Source of the DNA: an uncultured Clostridia bacterium
GTDB taxonomy: Bacteria; Bacillota; Clostridia; UBA1381
Assembly (NCBI GenBank): GCA_947627795.1
Contig: CANQXJ010000005.1
Coordinates: forward strand, 1 to 64,000
Direction: 5' to 3'
DNA: 64,000 nt
Every line of letters starts with the position of its first letter. The first letter of the stretch is position 1. The notes beneath the pieces were generated by a model that saw only the letters and a program-made list of their open reading frames with translations, had not been told where the DNA came from and did no database searches. Both the position numbers and the translations under genes were made by a program. This document shows positions 20,101 through 28,469 of this stretch, one piece after another.

Positions 20101-20881
20101 CGTCCGCGTCGTTTTCAAGAATATCGTCTATATCCTCATAGGCGGGCGTTTTACCGGAACATATTTTTATCATCTCAGCCGCGACGCCGGCGAATTTTTT
20201 CCTATACGCCGCGCCCACGTCATTGCAGAGGCGCTTTATCACAAATTCCTTTTCCCAGCGGCTTTCGCTCATTTTTTCCGAGTACATTTCCGCCTTATCG
20301 TCAAGCCACTTAAGCGGCTCGGCAAACGTCTGAACAAACTTGTAAATCATCAGAACAAGCTCTTTCAAGCCGTCGTCGTCGCGGTTGGACGCATACATAT
20401 CTATGAGCCGCAGAAACTGCTCGTCGCCGTTCGCGTACATCTCCGAAAACAGCTCCTCCGCAGCTTCCTCCGCGATAAGTCCGCCCTCCGTCGGGTCGGC
20501 TACCGCGAAATTCGGGTCAACTCCGAGAGCATGGAAATTATTCTTCACCGCTCTCAGACAAAACGCGTCTATCGTCGAAATATCCGCGCCGCATACAAGT
20601 CTTAGCTGCCGTTTCAACCGCTCGGCGGTTTCCGTGTCGGGCGTTTCGTCAAGCGCACTTTGCAGGCGCGACGTTATTTTCTCCTTCATTTCAGCCGCCG
20701 CCGCTTCGGTAAACGTCACAACAAGCAGGCGGTCAATATCGACGCCGTTCAAAATCATTGTTATGATACGCTCCACCAGCACCGCCGTCTTTCCCGAGCC
20801 TGCCGCTGCGGATACGAGTATGTTCCCTTCGCCGCTTTTGGCGTTGATCGCTTCAAGCTGCTGCTCAGTCCATTCCGGCAT
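17174..20881 (-). CDS. addA: ATP-dependent helicase/nuclease subunit A
   Basis: Catalytic helicase-nuclease of the AddAB (RexAB) complex, which resects double-strand ends up to Chi and prepares DNA for RecA. The 1235 residues are the usual length. Walker A AAAGSGKTAVLVERI (residues 25-39), motif Ia LLVVTFTEAAAAEM, DEAD-type motif DEYQDTN, helicase motif VALTRAREKL and, near the C-terminus, the RecB-type nuclease motif IVLMDYKTDR are all present. Its ATG overlaps the addB stop by one base (TAATG), so the subunits are coupled. No frameshift is seen. Confidence 0.97.
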   Translation of the reverse strand: MPEWTEQQLEAINAKSGEGNILVSAAAGSGKTAVLVERIITMILNGVDIDRLLVVTFTEAAAAEMKEKITSRLQSALDETPDTETAERLKRQLRLVCGADISTIDAFCLRAVKNNFHALGVDPNFAVADPTEGGLIAEEAAEELFSEMYANGDEQFLRLIDMYASNRDDDGLKELVLMIYKFVQTFAEPLKWLDDKAEMYSEKMSESRWEKEFVIKRLCNDVGAAYRKKFAGVAAEMIKICSGKTPAYEDIDDILENDADAAAYWAELWTGIKLCCGAAKELETVKNRDEARAFYEKYIRPKDGMDNLTRSRKSKTKLASDEDWDRILLKRNDIKKQFREACTVDKNGEDLDDSLDGAAMKRTLCGLIRLVKEFNNYFEAKKDAHGVKEFSDIEHLTYRLFSENENIRNEYRDKYDEILIDEYQDTNGLQDAIFESISKDKKNIFMVGDLKQSIYAFRGGDPDIFKRKSRAYAGGADGRKIVLSQNFRSRAEILASVNDLFSSVMSDRIGDVVYEGDELIVRDKERECYPEGAEETNHSTEMHCMSLIAGGDEEGNDYLEASYIADRIKELVGSGYKIFDKELNRYRSARYKDITILLRAVKHTGSEYMRALSDKGIPAYIELEDYFERREISLMLSLISVIINHLQDIPLAAVMRSPIGGFTDNELAEIRIHSRDRRSLYEAARLYAKDGGDGGIQLKCAKLIDDLSRWRGYIKRKSAANLIWTLYEETGIYDFMGALEGGFEAQANLKLLYERARQYEAAGFRGLFNFIKYIERLKSRSSDINGAKLIGENHDVVRIMTIHKSKGLEFPIVFLAGAGKRLRSNRPEPRVLLHKELGFGMSYVNAEKSFYRDTVMKSIVRSALRDEEVSETMRILYVALTRAREKLIVTAAFRNPSEEKFDERIIKWRNMTDLYGVMDPDDAAEASCFADWIIPAAMARPKTWKLVMTGSAEDEAQPEAENESEYGGPSAELIEAVGKILDFKYMYPESGGIPSKTSVSAIKSMAEYIDDAELFEPRRSEFEYSDMAKRPKFMEQKPAASEIGTMYHEVMANIDFDKIRKADDIRAVIHDEVERLIRENRLDPETVCGEYGPEADGKVSSGARADFIPKMEEQIACFFESDLGIRMTAAEKLYRESSFQIEIPADVYDSGLGEEYAGETVILQGIIDCWFEEDGGIVLMDYKTDRCTPDTARKIADKYRVQLKIYADAIEKITKKSVKKKYLYLFSVKSVVELD

Positions 20882-23800
20882 TACTCACCGCCTCCCCTCT
20901 TTGCCATCTCGTCCCATATCTCTCCCTTTTTGCCTTTTTTCTCCCGCACGCTCCGTTTGCCGCCGAAAAAGGCGCACATGGGACTGTACACGCAGTCGGC
21001 GCACGGGGATTTGTCGGAACGGTACTTATACGGAACAGGCGGTATTTTACCCGATTTTATTGCGGAATCCATTTCTATTATACTCTCGCCGACAAAGTCC
21101 GTCAGACTGTTGATCTCCGCCTGCGTCTTTACCGCGTCCGTTTTCTTTATTTCACCGTTTTTATTCAATTCTATATTCAGGAATTTTTCTCCTGCGGTAA
21201 TGTCGTCCATATCCTCGATCACGCGCCTGTTTCCGTCGTTTTCTATAAATGTGACTCCGTCCAGACGGCGCGCCTTTTCATGCCCAAGCTCCGCCGCCTC
21301 GTCACCGTCGGTTATTTTTAGCTTCTGAAAATCGTCGCGCACCTTATTATAGTAAATTCCCGTAACCATGGGATCTCCTTCAAACTCATCATACGCCATT
21401 TTCCGCGCCGCTATCGCGTATATGACAGGCTGCATATTAAGCCCGTTGAAAATATCCGCGACGTCAAACGACGTGCCGCCGGTTTTGTAATCTATAATTC
21501 TCACCCTCGCGTCGCCGTCGTCCGGCTTGTACATGTCGACGCGGTCAATTATTCCCTTGACCTTTACTCCGTTTCCAAGCTCTATCTCGAATTCCTTTTC
21601 AAGTCCGTTTTCCGTGTATTTTCCGTTTTTAAGGCTTCGGTGAACTATGCCCGCCGCGCCCGCGATCGTCTTTCCCATGCGGCGGAAAATACTCGCCGTG
21701 CGCTCCTTGTCGCGCGAGGACGACGCTAATATGTTATCGCATGTGCCCTCTATTATTTCGTTTAAAATATCGCCGCGCGTTACGGTGTTTTCGTCGGATT
21801 TTTCCTCCGCAAGATTTTTCCACTTCTCAAGCTTTTCCGCGGGAGTTTCCGCTCCGTCCTCGACGCGCTCAACGAATTTTCTTATCACCTCATGCGCGTA
21901 TGTGCCCGCGTCGGCGGGAGTGATCTCCCACTCCGCGCGCTCCTTCGCGTCAAGACCGTACTTCGCGAAATAGCCGTACGGACAGCGGGCAAACGTATTC
22001 AAGCGGCTCGCGCTGTAGACGCTGTTACCCTCGTAAAGCCTTCGGGCTGTTTCCTCATCAAGCGAAATATCGAGCCTCGCGAATTCCTCCGCGCGGTCGA
22101 TAAGCGAAAGCATCCCCGTCCATTCGCCGCTTTTCTCGTACCACCTATACGCCGCCTCCCAAATAGGATTGATTCTGTTCGGATTATGCTTCGACTTAGC
22201 CACGATCATGCGGTGAATGGTAGCGTCGGGAGAGGATATGTAAATTTTGCTGTTCATATCGTCAAGAAGGTTATCCCTGACAGTCATATACGGGAACATG
22301 CGGTGGATATCGAGAAGCATACGCGAGGCTCTGAGCGCCTTGCCGTCGCCCGTTTGTAGCGGATAGCTCAGATACAGCTTCTCCGTCGCCGCGCAAAGCG
22401 CCTTGTATACCTTAAAATACTGTCTTTCCGCCTTTTTCTTCGTATCGGGCGCGACATGTATACCGCGCTCCTCAAGAGTGTTCCTGTCGTTGTTTGACAA
22501 AAAGCCCTCCGACGGAATATCACTCGGGAACGTGCCGCTCACCGCGCCTATCACAAACATCGCGCGCACGTTAGCCTGACTGCTCCGCTCAACGTCGCCG
22601 ACATAGACCTGGTCTATGCCGGAGGGAATTATGCGTATCTCGCACTTAGAAAGTCCCGCGCGGATATAGTCCGCGTACTGCTGACGGTTCATCCTTTCGT
22701 TTCCGACCGAGACCACCGTCTGATTAAGAACGTCCAAAAGCAAATTCCAAAGCTGCGTGAACTGCTCCGCCTCGTTTAATTTCCCGTCCTTTCTGAGTCT
22801 TATCACCTCGGCTTTTAAGCCGTCGTACAGATGTATGTCCCCGAAATATTCATAAAGAGCGCGCGCGTGCTCAACTGCCGGTCTGCGCTCGGAAGTCGCC
22901 TCTTTGAATTTGTTTATCGGCGCGATTATTTCCTGCCTGAGCGTTTCAACGCGGTCGTCCTCCCGCTCGTCCTCTTCCATGCCGAACGCGCGGCTTATGA
23001 TACCGCTCTCGATTTTCCACGGCTCGTCGTCAAGCCATTTGGTTCCTCCGCGTATTCCGTAGCGCAGAACGTAGTTTTCCAGCTCGTCCACGCGCCTCTG
23101 CGAAAGCGTCCTCACTCCGCCGCCGTCCTTTTCGTATATAAATCCCGCGCGAAGGTATTTGAACACCGTTTCGTATGTCCAGTTGTCGCGGAAAATATCG
23201 AACAGCGACAACACCTGCATTGCGATTGGATGGTCGGACAGGACTATTTTACTGTCGGTAAAATACGGGATCGAATATTCCTCGAAAATCGTTTCGATAA
23301 GATGTCTGTATTCCTCGGTGTTTCCGCATAAAAGCGCGATATCGCGGAAACGGAAGCCCTCCTCGCGGACGAGGTCGAGTATCCTGCAAGCCGCGCGCTC
23401 GATCTCGCCGTACGCGTCGCGGCTCTCGAAAAGCGTGATATTGCGCGCTTCCTTTTCATAAACCGCCTTCGGGCTGCTCCAGTTTTTGAACAGGAAATAC
23501 AGCTCCGGATTGTTTTTTACATGGTTTAATTCCTCGTTTAATTCATACCGCTCGTTAAGTCCGTACGCGAACGCCAGATCCTCCGCCTTTTCGAGCGAGC
23601 GCGATTTTTCGCCGTCCTGTTCGGGGCTTATAACGCTCATAGTGACATTAGCGCTGCGGCGGAGCATCGCCTCGATCACGCGGAGCTGATGCGGCAGAAA
23701 CTCGTCGAATTTATCAAACCACACGTATGTGTCCGCGCCGAATTCATCGCTCGTTTCGATAAACGCGGCGAGCCTATCCAAATCGTCCTCGCTGTCGACG

Positions 23801-24330
23801 CAGCCCGATTTTGCGATAAAATCCGAATACGCCGCGTAAATTTCCGAAAGCGAGGTAAGCTTTTGGCGGAACGTTTCGTTATCCCCGTCAGCCGCCGAGA
23901 GAAGCGTTTCCGGAGTGACGGCGTATCGTTTCATTTCGCTTATAAGCGAGCCGGCGACGTCAAGAAAGCCGTTTTTGCGCATGGACGCGACAAGCCGCGC
24001 GTCAAAATCTCCGCTGTTTTCCGCGTTTTCGCAGAACTCGTTAACGGCTTTGTAAATAAGCATCTGCCGCCCCGCGCCGGTAATATGTTTAAGCTCCGGA
24101 ACTTTAAGATGATTTATCGCCATTTTCCTGAGCGTAAGCACCTCGATATTATTAAGCCCCGTCCCGCCGAATTTTTCAACGAAACGTTTTTCAGTGTCGT
24201 ACGAATAATGCTCCGGCACGATCATAATGCAGTGCGCGTCGGGCTTGCGCTCATGGAGCCGTTCGATTTGATTAAGGCAAAGCGCGCTCTTCCCCGCGCC
24301 TATCGCGCCTTGAATTATATTTACAGGCAT
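20881..24330 (-). CDS. addB: ATP-dependent helicase/nuclease subunit B
   Basis: Second AddAB subunit, 1149 residues from ATG 24330. The N-terminal P-loop is GAIGAGKSALC. The C-terminal nuclease domain contains RIIDYKTGG. The iron-sulphur cluster ligands are Cys in FARCPYGYFA and the trio Cys1110, Cys1113 and Cys1119 near the end (CADCVYSPMC), so the cluster that staples the nuclease domain is complete. The frame is open to 24564, but that extension is arginine-rich, unlike the family, and crosses the terminator of the PL11 gene. GGAGG before ATG 24330 settles the start. AddA follows in a TAATG overlap. Confidence 0.96.
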   Translation of the reverse strand: MPVNIIQGAIGAGKSALCLNQIERLHERKPDAHCIMIVPEHYSYDTEKRFVEKFGGTGLNNIEVLTLRKMAINHLKVPELKHITGAGRQMLIYKAVNEFCENAENSGDFDARLVASMRKNGFLDVAGSLISEMKRYAVTPETLLSAADGDNETFRQKLTSLSEIYAAYSDFIAKSGCVDSEDDLDRLAAFIETSDEFGADTYVWFDKFDEFLPHQLRVIEAMLRRSANVTMSVISPEQDGEKSRSLEKAEDLAFAYGLNERYELNEELNHVKNNPELYFLFKNWSSPKAVYEKEARNITLFESRDAYGEIERAACRILDLVREEGFRFRDIALLCGNTEEYRHLIETIFEEYSIPYFTDSKIVLSDHPIAMQVLSLFDIFRDNWTYETVFKYLRAGFIYEKDGGGVRTLSQRRVDELENYVLRYGIRGGTKWLDDEPWKIESGIISRAFGMEEDEREDDRVETLRQEIIAPINKFKEATSERRPAVEHARALYEYFGDIHLYDGLKAEVIRLRKDGKLNEAEQFTQLWNLLLDVLNQTVVSVGNERMNRQQYADYIRAGLSKCEIRIIPSGIDQVYVGDVERSSQANVRAMFVIGAVSGTFPSDIPSEGFLSNNDRNTLEERGIHVAPDTKKKAERQYFKVYKALCAATEKLYLSYPLQTGDGKALRASRMLLDIHRMFPYMTVRDNLLDDMNSKIYISSPDATIHRMIVAKSKHNPNRINPIWEAAYRWYEKSGEWTGMLSLIDRAEEFARLDISLDEETARRLYEGNSVYSASRLNTFARCPYGYFAKYGLDAKERAEWEITPADAGTYAHEVIRKFVERVEDGAETPAEKLEKWKNLAEEKSDENTVTRGDILNEIIEGTCDNILASSSRDKERTASIFRRMGKTIAGAAGIVHRSLKNGKYTENGLEKEFEIELGNGVKVKGIIDRVDMYKPDDGDARVRIIDYKTGGTSFDVADIFNGLNMQPVIYAIAARKMAYDEFEGDPMVTGIYYNKVRDDFQKLKITDGDEAAELGHEKARRLDGVTFIENDGNRRVIEDMDDITAGEKFLNIELNKNGEIKKTDAVKTQAEINSLTDFVGESIIEMDSAIKSGKIPPVPYKYRSDKSPCADCVYSPMCAFFGGKRSVREKKGKKGEIWDEMAKRGGGE

Positions 24331-24350
24331 AATTGCATCCTCCAAAAACC

Positions 24351-24376
24351 ACAGGCTGCCGTTTCCGGCAGCCTGT
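24351..24376 (-). terminator. Terminator between the PL11 lyase gene and addB
   Basis: An 11-bp perfect stem (24351-24361 with 24366-24376), four-base loop, followed on the minus strand by GGTTTTTGG. It would end transcription of the lyase gene. The plus strand also has a TTTT run, but no plus-strand gene ends here. Confidence 0.7.
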
Positions 24377-24406
24377 TTTATTCGCTTCCGCGATTTCCTT
24401 CGTGTC

Positions 24407-27388
24407 TTATTCGCCCAAAATCGCGATTTCGCTGATATGGCAGTAATTCTTATCGGGATCTGTCGCGCCGTCGCCGGTGTAGCGTACATACTGCGCCTCA
24501 ACGGTCGATTTGAACATATACTTCTCAAATTCCTCGCTCGTACCGGTGTTCTGCGTTTTAGCAAGAGCCTCGGTCCAATTCTCGCCGTCGGTCGAAACCT
24601 CTATCGTGAACGGATAAATTCTCTCGCTGCCCTTCCACATCGCTATCGAAACGCCCGTTACCTTCTGCACCGAGCCAAGATCAACAACAAGCGTGTTCGG
24701 ACCGAACGCCGACCAGCGCGTTGTCATATCGAGATCAACCGCGCCCGATTCAAGGTTGCCGTCGTTGTCGCTCGCGGTTACGCCGTAAACATCGAGCTGA
24801 TTATCGTAATACTTCTTGCCAACGCCGTTGATAGCGATTTTCTCAACCTTTCCGGGAACGGGAGCCTTCTGTATATTTTCCTTCTGCGCCTTAGCCGCAG
24901 CGTCGCCCATAGTAACGTCGATATCCGAAATCACGATAAGTCCGTCGTTCCAGTAAACCGTCTTGCCAAGAGCCTCAACGAGCGCACGCAGCGGCACGAG
25001 AGTTCTGTCGTCGCGTATTACCGGCGCGGTATCCATTGTTTCGCTCTTTGTATTAGCCACAACACTAACTGTTCCGCTGCCGGGTGTTCCCGCTGTTTTA
25101 CCCTGATAGTCGCCTGTTTCATACGTTGTTTCACCGACTCTCATACCTACGTACTTGCCGTCCTGCGTGAAAACAGTTATCTGCCACTGTGTATCGGGAT
25201 TCCAGTCAACCTCCGCGCCGAACGCCTCCGCGATAAATCTGAGCGGAACAAGCGTGCGGTTGTTTTCGTCAATTATCGGAACAACATCCGTATTGTCGTT
25301 GTCGATTCTTATCGGCTGACCTTTTACGAGCGCCGTAGGCGTGTCAACAACGAGCGTAACGCTCTCACCAAAGTACAAATCGTCAATATCCCATGATTTC
25401 TTCGCTAAATCGGGGTTTTTCTGACCGTTCACGGTAATCTGCGGAACAGGCACGGTTTCCGTGTCATAGCCTAAATAATAGCTCGTATGTGTCGGCTGAT
25501 TATAGCAGGTATTCTGCAGCGCGACATGGTTTCTGTACTGAATATCATGCATCAGCGTCGGCAGCTTATATCCGGTCGGGATAGTCGTCGTGTAAATTCT
25601 AAGCGCGCTGCTGTCCTTTAAGGGATAAATAGTTTCCTCGCGCCAGTCGCCGAACAAATCAGCCGTCAGCGACGGATTCGCCTTCGTGCCGTTTACCGCG
25701 AACGTGCCGCTTGCCGTGAATATCGTGTCGGTTTTCTGCGTGTCGTGGTTCCACTTGCTTATATAAATGCCGTCCTGAACCTCGCGTCCGAGATCGCCGT
25801 CCCACCACGCGAAAAAGTTCGCCGCCATAGTGTATTTGTTCGAGATAACCTCGCCCTTAGCCGTCGTCAATACTCCCGCTGCCGACCAGCCCTCGGCGCC
25901 CGGGTAATTCGGATCAATGTCGTCCGCAGCGCCGCGTCCGTTATCTGTGCCGGTATATGCGCCGTAGAGAATTTCACCGGTACGCGCGTCGCGCATCTCG
26001 TAGCCGTAAGCCGAGCCTGTATCCTCGTGGCAGGAATATACCTCAAGACCCGGTCTTGACGGATCAAGATCGCCCACATGCTGAGCGTCGCCGTGACCGA
26101 GACCTGTCGAATACATCGGCGTGCCGTCATGGTCAACTGCGAGCGAGCCGTAAATAATCTCGTCGCAGCCGTCGTAGTCAACGTCCGCGAGCGACATAGA
26201 GTGGTTGCCCTGACCTATGTACTGATTCTTGTAATCCATTGTATCGAAACGCCACTTTTGCTGCAGCTTTCCGTCCTTTAAATCATAAGCCGCCATAACG
26301 GTTCTGCCTCCCGTCGGGCCCTCCGGTCCCGTGTAGTAGCCGCGGCAAAATACCATGCTCGGTCTCTGTCCGTCGAGATAGCCTATGCCCGCAAGATAAC
26401 GCTCCGAGCGGTTTCCGCCCGAATCGCCCCATGCGGTAATATCCCATGTTGTGCCGTCCGCAGTCTTACCCGTAATCTGCGGATCGTAGTCAACGGTGTC
26501 GATAACGGTTCCGTCCGTGCCCTTGAACACCGTCAGATACAGCGGGCCCTGCAAGTTCTTACCGCCGTTTAAAACAGCCCAGTTTTTATCCGCGTCGCCG
26601 ATAGCCGTACCGTCGCCCGCAATAGTGCCGTCAGCCGTGCGGCAAGCCATTTCGGCTTTGCCATCCATGTCGAAGTCGTAAACCATAAACTGCGTGTCAT
26701 GCGCGCCGGCTCTGATATTCGGACCCATATTAACGCGCCACATACGCGTTCCGTCGAGCTCATACGCGTCGATAATGCACTCTCCGGTATAGCCGAACTG
26801 AGCCGCGTCCTTAGCGTTTGACGGATCCCATTTAAGCACGATTTCGTACTGACCGTCGCCGTCCAAATCAGCCACAGACGCGTCGTTAGCCGAATATGTG
26901 TAGTCCTCACCGTTAACCGTATTCGCCGGAGGAGCCTGGATCGGCACATCGAGATAGCCGTCCGCCCAGACGGAAACCTCGGCGCACTTCTCGCCCTCTT
27001 TTCCGTCAACAACAGGCGCAACCTGATACTTCGCGCCCGAAACGGCGTTAATATCGGTATAATTCGTAACGCTCATCGGCTCGCCGTTTATGAGAGTGCC
27101 GTTTCTGTACAGATTGTACTTCGTGTCCGCCGACTCCGTTCCGAGCCAGCGCCACGAAACGAAAACGCTGTCGCCCGTCTTTACCGCCACAAGACCTCTG
27201 TCAATATTTTCCATAGGTCTTTGAATATCGGGACGCGCGTCGATAAGCTTTTGAGTTTCAGCCGCGCTGTCCTTGCCGTTACCGGTTGACAAATTATCGC
27301 CAATCTCCGCCGCCTGTGAAAACGGAGCGGCGAAGCTCACCATAACGGCAGCCGCAGCCGCGGCGGCAATTAACTTTTTCATCTTCAT
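24407..27388 (-). CDS. Secreted PL11 rhamnogalacturonan lyase with stalk and F5/8C domains
   Basis: Cleaves the Rha-GalA backbone of rhamnogalacturonan-I by beta-elimination. Of 993 residues, 1-27 are a signal peptide (cleavage near SQAAE). About 55-650 form the YesW/PL11 propeller, opening with RPMENIDRGLVAVKT and carrying calcium sites DLDGDGQYE (174-182), DFDMDGKAE (238-246) and DVDYDGCDE (402-410). About 680-822 hold two copper-amine-oxidase-N-like 'stalk' repeats (RTLVPLRFIAEAFG, RTLVPLRALVEALG). About 855-993 form an F5/8-type carbohydrate-binding domain (VVDLGSVQKVTGVSI...AQYVRYTGDG). AAGGAG precedes the start. A promoter is predicted at 27426-27454 and a terminator at 24351. It is a single-gene unit. 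The PL11 assignment is firm; endo or exo mode is not decided. Confidence 0.93.
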   Translation of the reverse strand: MKMKKLIAAAAAAAVMVSFAAPFSQAAEIGDNLSTGNGKDSAAETQKLIDARPDIQRPMENIDRGLVAVKTGDSVFVSWRWLGTESADTKYNLYRNGTLINGEPMSVTNYTDINAVSGAKYQVAPVVDGKEGEKCAEVSVWADGYLDVPIQAPPANTVNGEDYTYSANDASVADLDGDGQYEIVLKWDPSNAKDAAQFGYTGECIIDAYELDGTRMWRVNMGPNIRAGAHDTQFMVYDFDMDGKAEMACRTADGTIAGDGTAIGDADKNWAVLNGGKNLQGPLYLTVFKGTDGTVIDTVDYDPQITGKTADGTTWDITAWGDSGGNRSERYLAGIGYLDGQRPSMVFCRGYYTGPEGPTGGRTVMAAYDLKDGKLQQKWRFDTMDYKNQYIGQGNHSMSLADVDYDGCDEIIYGSLAVDHDGTPMYSTGLGHGDAQHVGDLDPSRPGLEVYSCHEDTGSAYGYEMRDARTGEILYGAYTGTDNGRGAADDIDPNYPGAEGWSAAGVLTTAKGEVISNKYTMAANFFAWWDGDLGREVQDGIYISKWNHDTQKTDTIFTASGTFAVNGTKANPSLTADLFGDWREETIYPLKDSSALRIYTTTIPTGYKLPTLMHDIQYRNHVALQNTCYNQPTHTSYYLGYDTETVPVPQITVNGQKNPDLAKKSWDIDDLYFGESVTLVVDTPTALVKGQPIRIDNDNTDVVPIIDENNRTLVPLRFIAEAFGAEVDWNPDTQWQITVFTQDGKYVGMRVGETTYETGDYQGKTAGTPGSGTVSVVANTKSETMDTAPVIRDDRTLVPLRALVEALGKTVYWNDGLIVISDIDVTMGDAAAKAQKENIQKAPVPGKVEKIAINGVGKKYYDNQLDVYGVTASDNDGNLESGAVDLDMTTRWSAFGPNTLVVDLGSVQKVTGVSIAMWKGSERIYPFTIEVSTDGENWTEALAKTQNTGTSEEFEKYMFKSTVEAQYVRYTGDGATDPDKNYCHISEIAILGE

Positions 27389-27425
27389 GATAACATCTCC
27401 TTATCCGTATATTAAATTTAATGTA

Positions 27426-27454
27426 ATTGTATCATATTTATAAAAACTTTACAA
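27426..27454 (-). promoter_or_regulatory. Predicted promoter of the PL11 lyase gene
   Basis: Minus-strand TTGTAA (27449-27454) and TACAAT (27426-27431) with a 17-bp spacer, in an AT-rich gap. The TGA before the -10 gives an extended form. I see no clear operator palindrome around it. Confidence 0.6.
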
Positions 27455-27493
27455 GTATATTTTTAAAACTTATGCACATCAAATAAAATAAAA

Positions 27494-27518
27494 ACCGCCC
27501 GAACATAATTCGAGCGGT
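27494..27518 (-). terminator. Terminator after tRNA-Thr
   Basis: Stem of ten positions with one mismatch (27494-27503 with 27509-27518), loop of five, followed on the minus strand by TTTTTATTTTATTT. It lies directly after the tRNA 3' end. Confidence 0.8.
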
Positions 27519-27519
27519 A

Positions 27520-27595
27520 TGGAGCTGGTAATGGGACTCGAACCCGCGACCTGCGCATTACGAATGCGCTGCTCTACCAACTGAGCTATACCAGC
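27520..27595 (-). tRNA. tRNA-Thr (anticodon CGT), CCA encoded
   Basis: The minus strand folds as a standard cloverleaf of 76 bases. The acceptor stem is GCTGGTA/TACCAGC, D-arm TAGCTCAGTTGG, anticodon stem GCGCA/TGCGC with loop TTCGTAA (anticodon CGT, reading ACG), and T-arm GCGGGTTCGAGTCCC. Discriminator T is followed by an encoded CCA. It lies behind rpsU on the same strand and directly before a terminator, so the two may share a transcript. Confidence 0.96.
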
Positions 27596-27600
27596 ATATA

Positions 27601-27631
27601 TTAAGAGAGGGCAGAGAATGCTCTCTCTTAA
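27601..27631. other. Hairpin between rpsU and tRNA-Thr
   Basis: Thirteen-base arms (27601-27613 and 27619-27631) pair with one mismatch around a five-base loop. No strong T-run follows on the minus strand, so it may be a processing site or 3' stabiliser of an rpsU-tRNA transcript rather than a terminator. Confidence 0.5.
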
Positions 27632-27662
27632 TTTTAAGTCTATATTCAACGGATAATGAAAA

Positions 27663-27836
27663 TTAATACTTTCTCTTTCTCGCCGCTTCCGACTTCTTCT
27701 TGCGTTTTACGCTGGGCTTTTCGTAATGTTCGCGTTTCCTGATTTCTGACATTACACCCGATTTCGCGCACTGACGTTTAAATCTGCGAAGAGCGCTGTC
27801 AAGTGATTCGTTATCCTTAACTCTTACTTCTGACAC
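27663..27836 (-). CDS. rpsU: 30S ribosomal protein S21
   Basis: Small basic ribosomal protein of 57 residues, reading [20 protein letters not shown], then a segment with [16 protein letters not shown], and ending in AARKRKY. Length and sequence match bS21. Translation begins at a GTG, supported by AAGGAGG eight bases upstream. A consensus promoter lies at 27928-27957, leaving a leader of about 85 bases. tRNA-Thr follows on the same strand. Confidence 0.97.
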   Translation of the reverse strand: MSEVRVKDNESLDSALRRFKRQCAKSGVMSEIRKREHYEKPSVKRKKKSEAARKRKY

Positions 27837-27927
27837 CTGTTTCCCCTCCTTCCGGCAAGCCGCTTATTCAAGCAACTTGATGGAAATCAGCATAAGCCAG
27901 TCCAAAGAAAGCCCATGCAACATTGTT

Positions 27928-27957
27928 ATTATACCTTATTTTACATACATCTGTCAA
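27928..27957 (-). promoter_or_regulatory. Consensus sigma-A promoter of rpsU
   Basis: Minus-strand TTGACA (27952-27957) and TATAAT (27928-27933), both perfect, with an 18-bp spacer. The leader that follows contains small hairpins such as CAAGTTGCTTG near the ribosome binding site. Confidence 0.8.
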
Positions 27958-28050
27958 GTCTTTTTTGTTAATTTATTATAAAAATTTTTAACGGGTAAAT
28001 AATGGGGTCAAATTATTAATTTTTTTCGGATGCGCCCGGTGAAACTGAGA

Positions 28051-28269
28051 TTAAAAAACGCTTTTATACTCCCCACCCGGAATCTTTTCCTGAAGCTCCC
28101 TTTGATATTGCATCTCTATCATGTTAAAAGCATCTTTTATTGTACTGTGCATTTTGTCCTCTACGCCTTTAATTGCATAAAACGGCACATCTCTTATGTA
28201 ACGCTTCAAAAAATGCTCCTCGACCTTCATTCGGTAAAAGCTTAACTCGAATTCGCTAAAATCCTGCAT
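28051..28269 (-). CDS. Hypothetical 72-residue protein behind a structured leader
   Basis: Not recognised. From ATG 28269, with AAAGGAGG at good distance, it reads MQDFSEFELSFYRMKVEEHF and ends in IPGGEYKSVF. It is helical and charged, with aromatic residues but no membrane segment, Cys cluster or obvious DNA-binding motif. A longer frame opens at 28320, but it would begin inside the tandem repeat and ignores the good ribosome site. A promoter at 28470-28498 and a 194-nt leader capable of a three-way junction precede it. No clear terminator follows before the rpsU promoter. It may be a regulator or phage-derived protein; I cannot say which. Confidence 0.6.
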   Translation of the reverse strand: MQDFSEFELSFYRMKVEEHFLKRYIRDVPFYAIKGVEDKMHSTIKDAFNMIEMQYQRELQEKIPGGEYKSVF

Positions 28270-28463
28270 TGTCTGTTCCTCCTTTGATTTTCGCACTAAA
28301 AAATGCGCAGCCTCTTTCAAGACTACGCACTAAAAAACGCAGCCTTGATTTTTTTGAAATGTTGCTACGCATTCAAATGTCTAAAAATATATAAGAGCAC
28401 GAATCAAAGCGTGCGCCTTTTAACAAGCGCAAACTCTTATATATTTTAAATTGAATTCGTAGC
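28270..28463 (-). ncRNA. Predicted structured leader RNA or small RNA, unassigned class
   Basis: The predicted transcript start (28463) is the first base of a long stem. Outer pairs are 28458-28463 with 28364-28369, then 28451-28456 with 28371-28376, then a 14-bp stem 28434-28447 with 28384-28397. Inside are two hairpins, 28413-28430 and 28397-28414, which share a few bases. Downstream, 28318-28347 folds into a 10-bp stem that contains two G-U pairs in the minus-strand RNA. These would be A-C mismatches in a plus-strand RNA, which argues for minus-strand transcription. A second, similar hairpin lies just before the Shine-Dalgarno site. No match to a riboswitch class I know. Confidence 0.55.
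28292..28345 (-). repeat. Two-copy tandem repeat in the leader
   Basis: Two units about 34 bp apart: cgcactaaaaaatgcgcag at 28292-28310 and cgcactaaaaaacgcag at 28326-28342, each followed by cct. In the minus-strand RNA each unit forms a hairpin with a U-rich loop. The second unit runs into the ribosome binding site of the 72-residue ORF. Confidence 0.65.
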
Positions 28464-28469
28464 ATTTAT

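Noticed and set aside
24331-24564. N-terminal extension of AddB from 24564
   Set aside because: The added part is arginine-rich, crosses the terminator of the PL11 gene, and a good GGAGG precedes ATG 24330.
28051-28463. Type III toxin-antitoxin (repeat RNA plus toxin)
   Set aside because: Only two repeats, no terminator between repeats and gene, and the 72-residue protein is far shorter than ToxN-like toxins and lacks their features.
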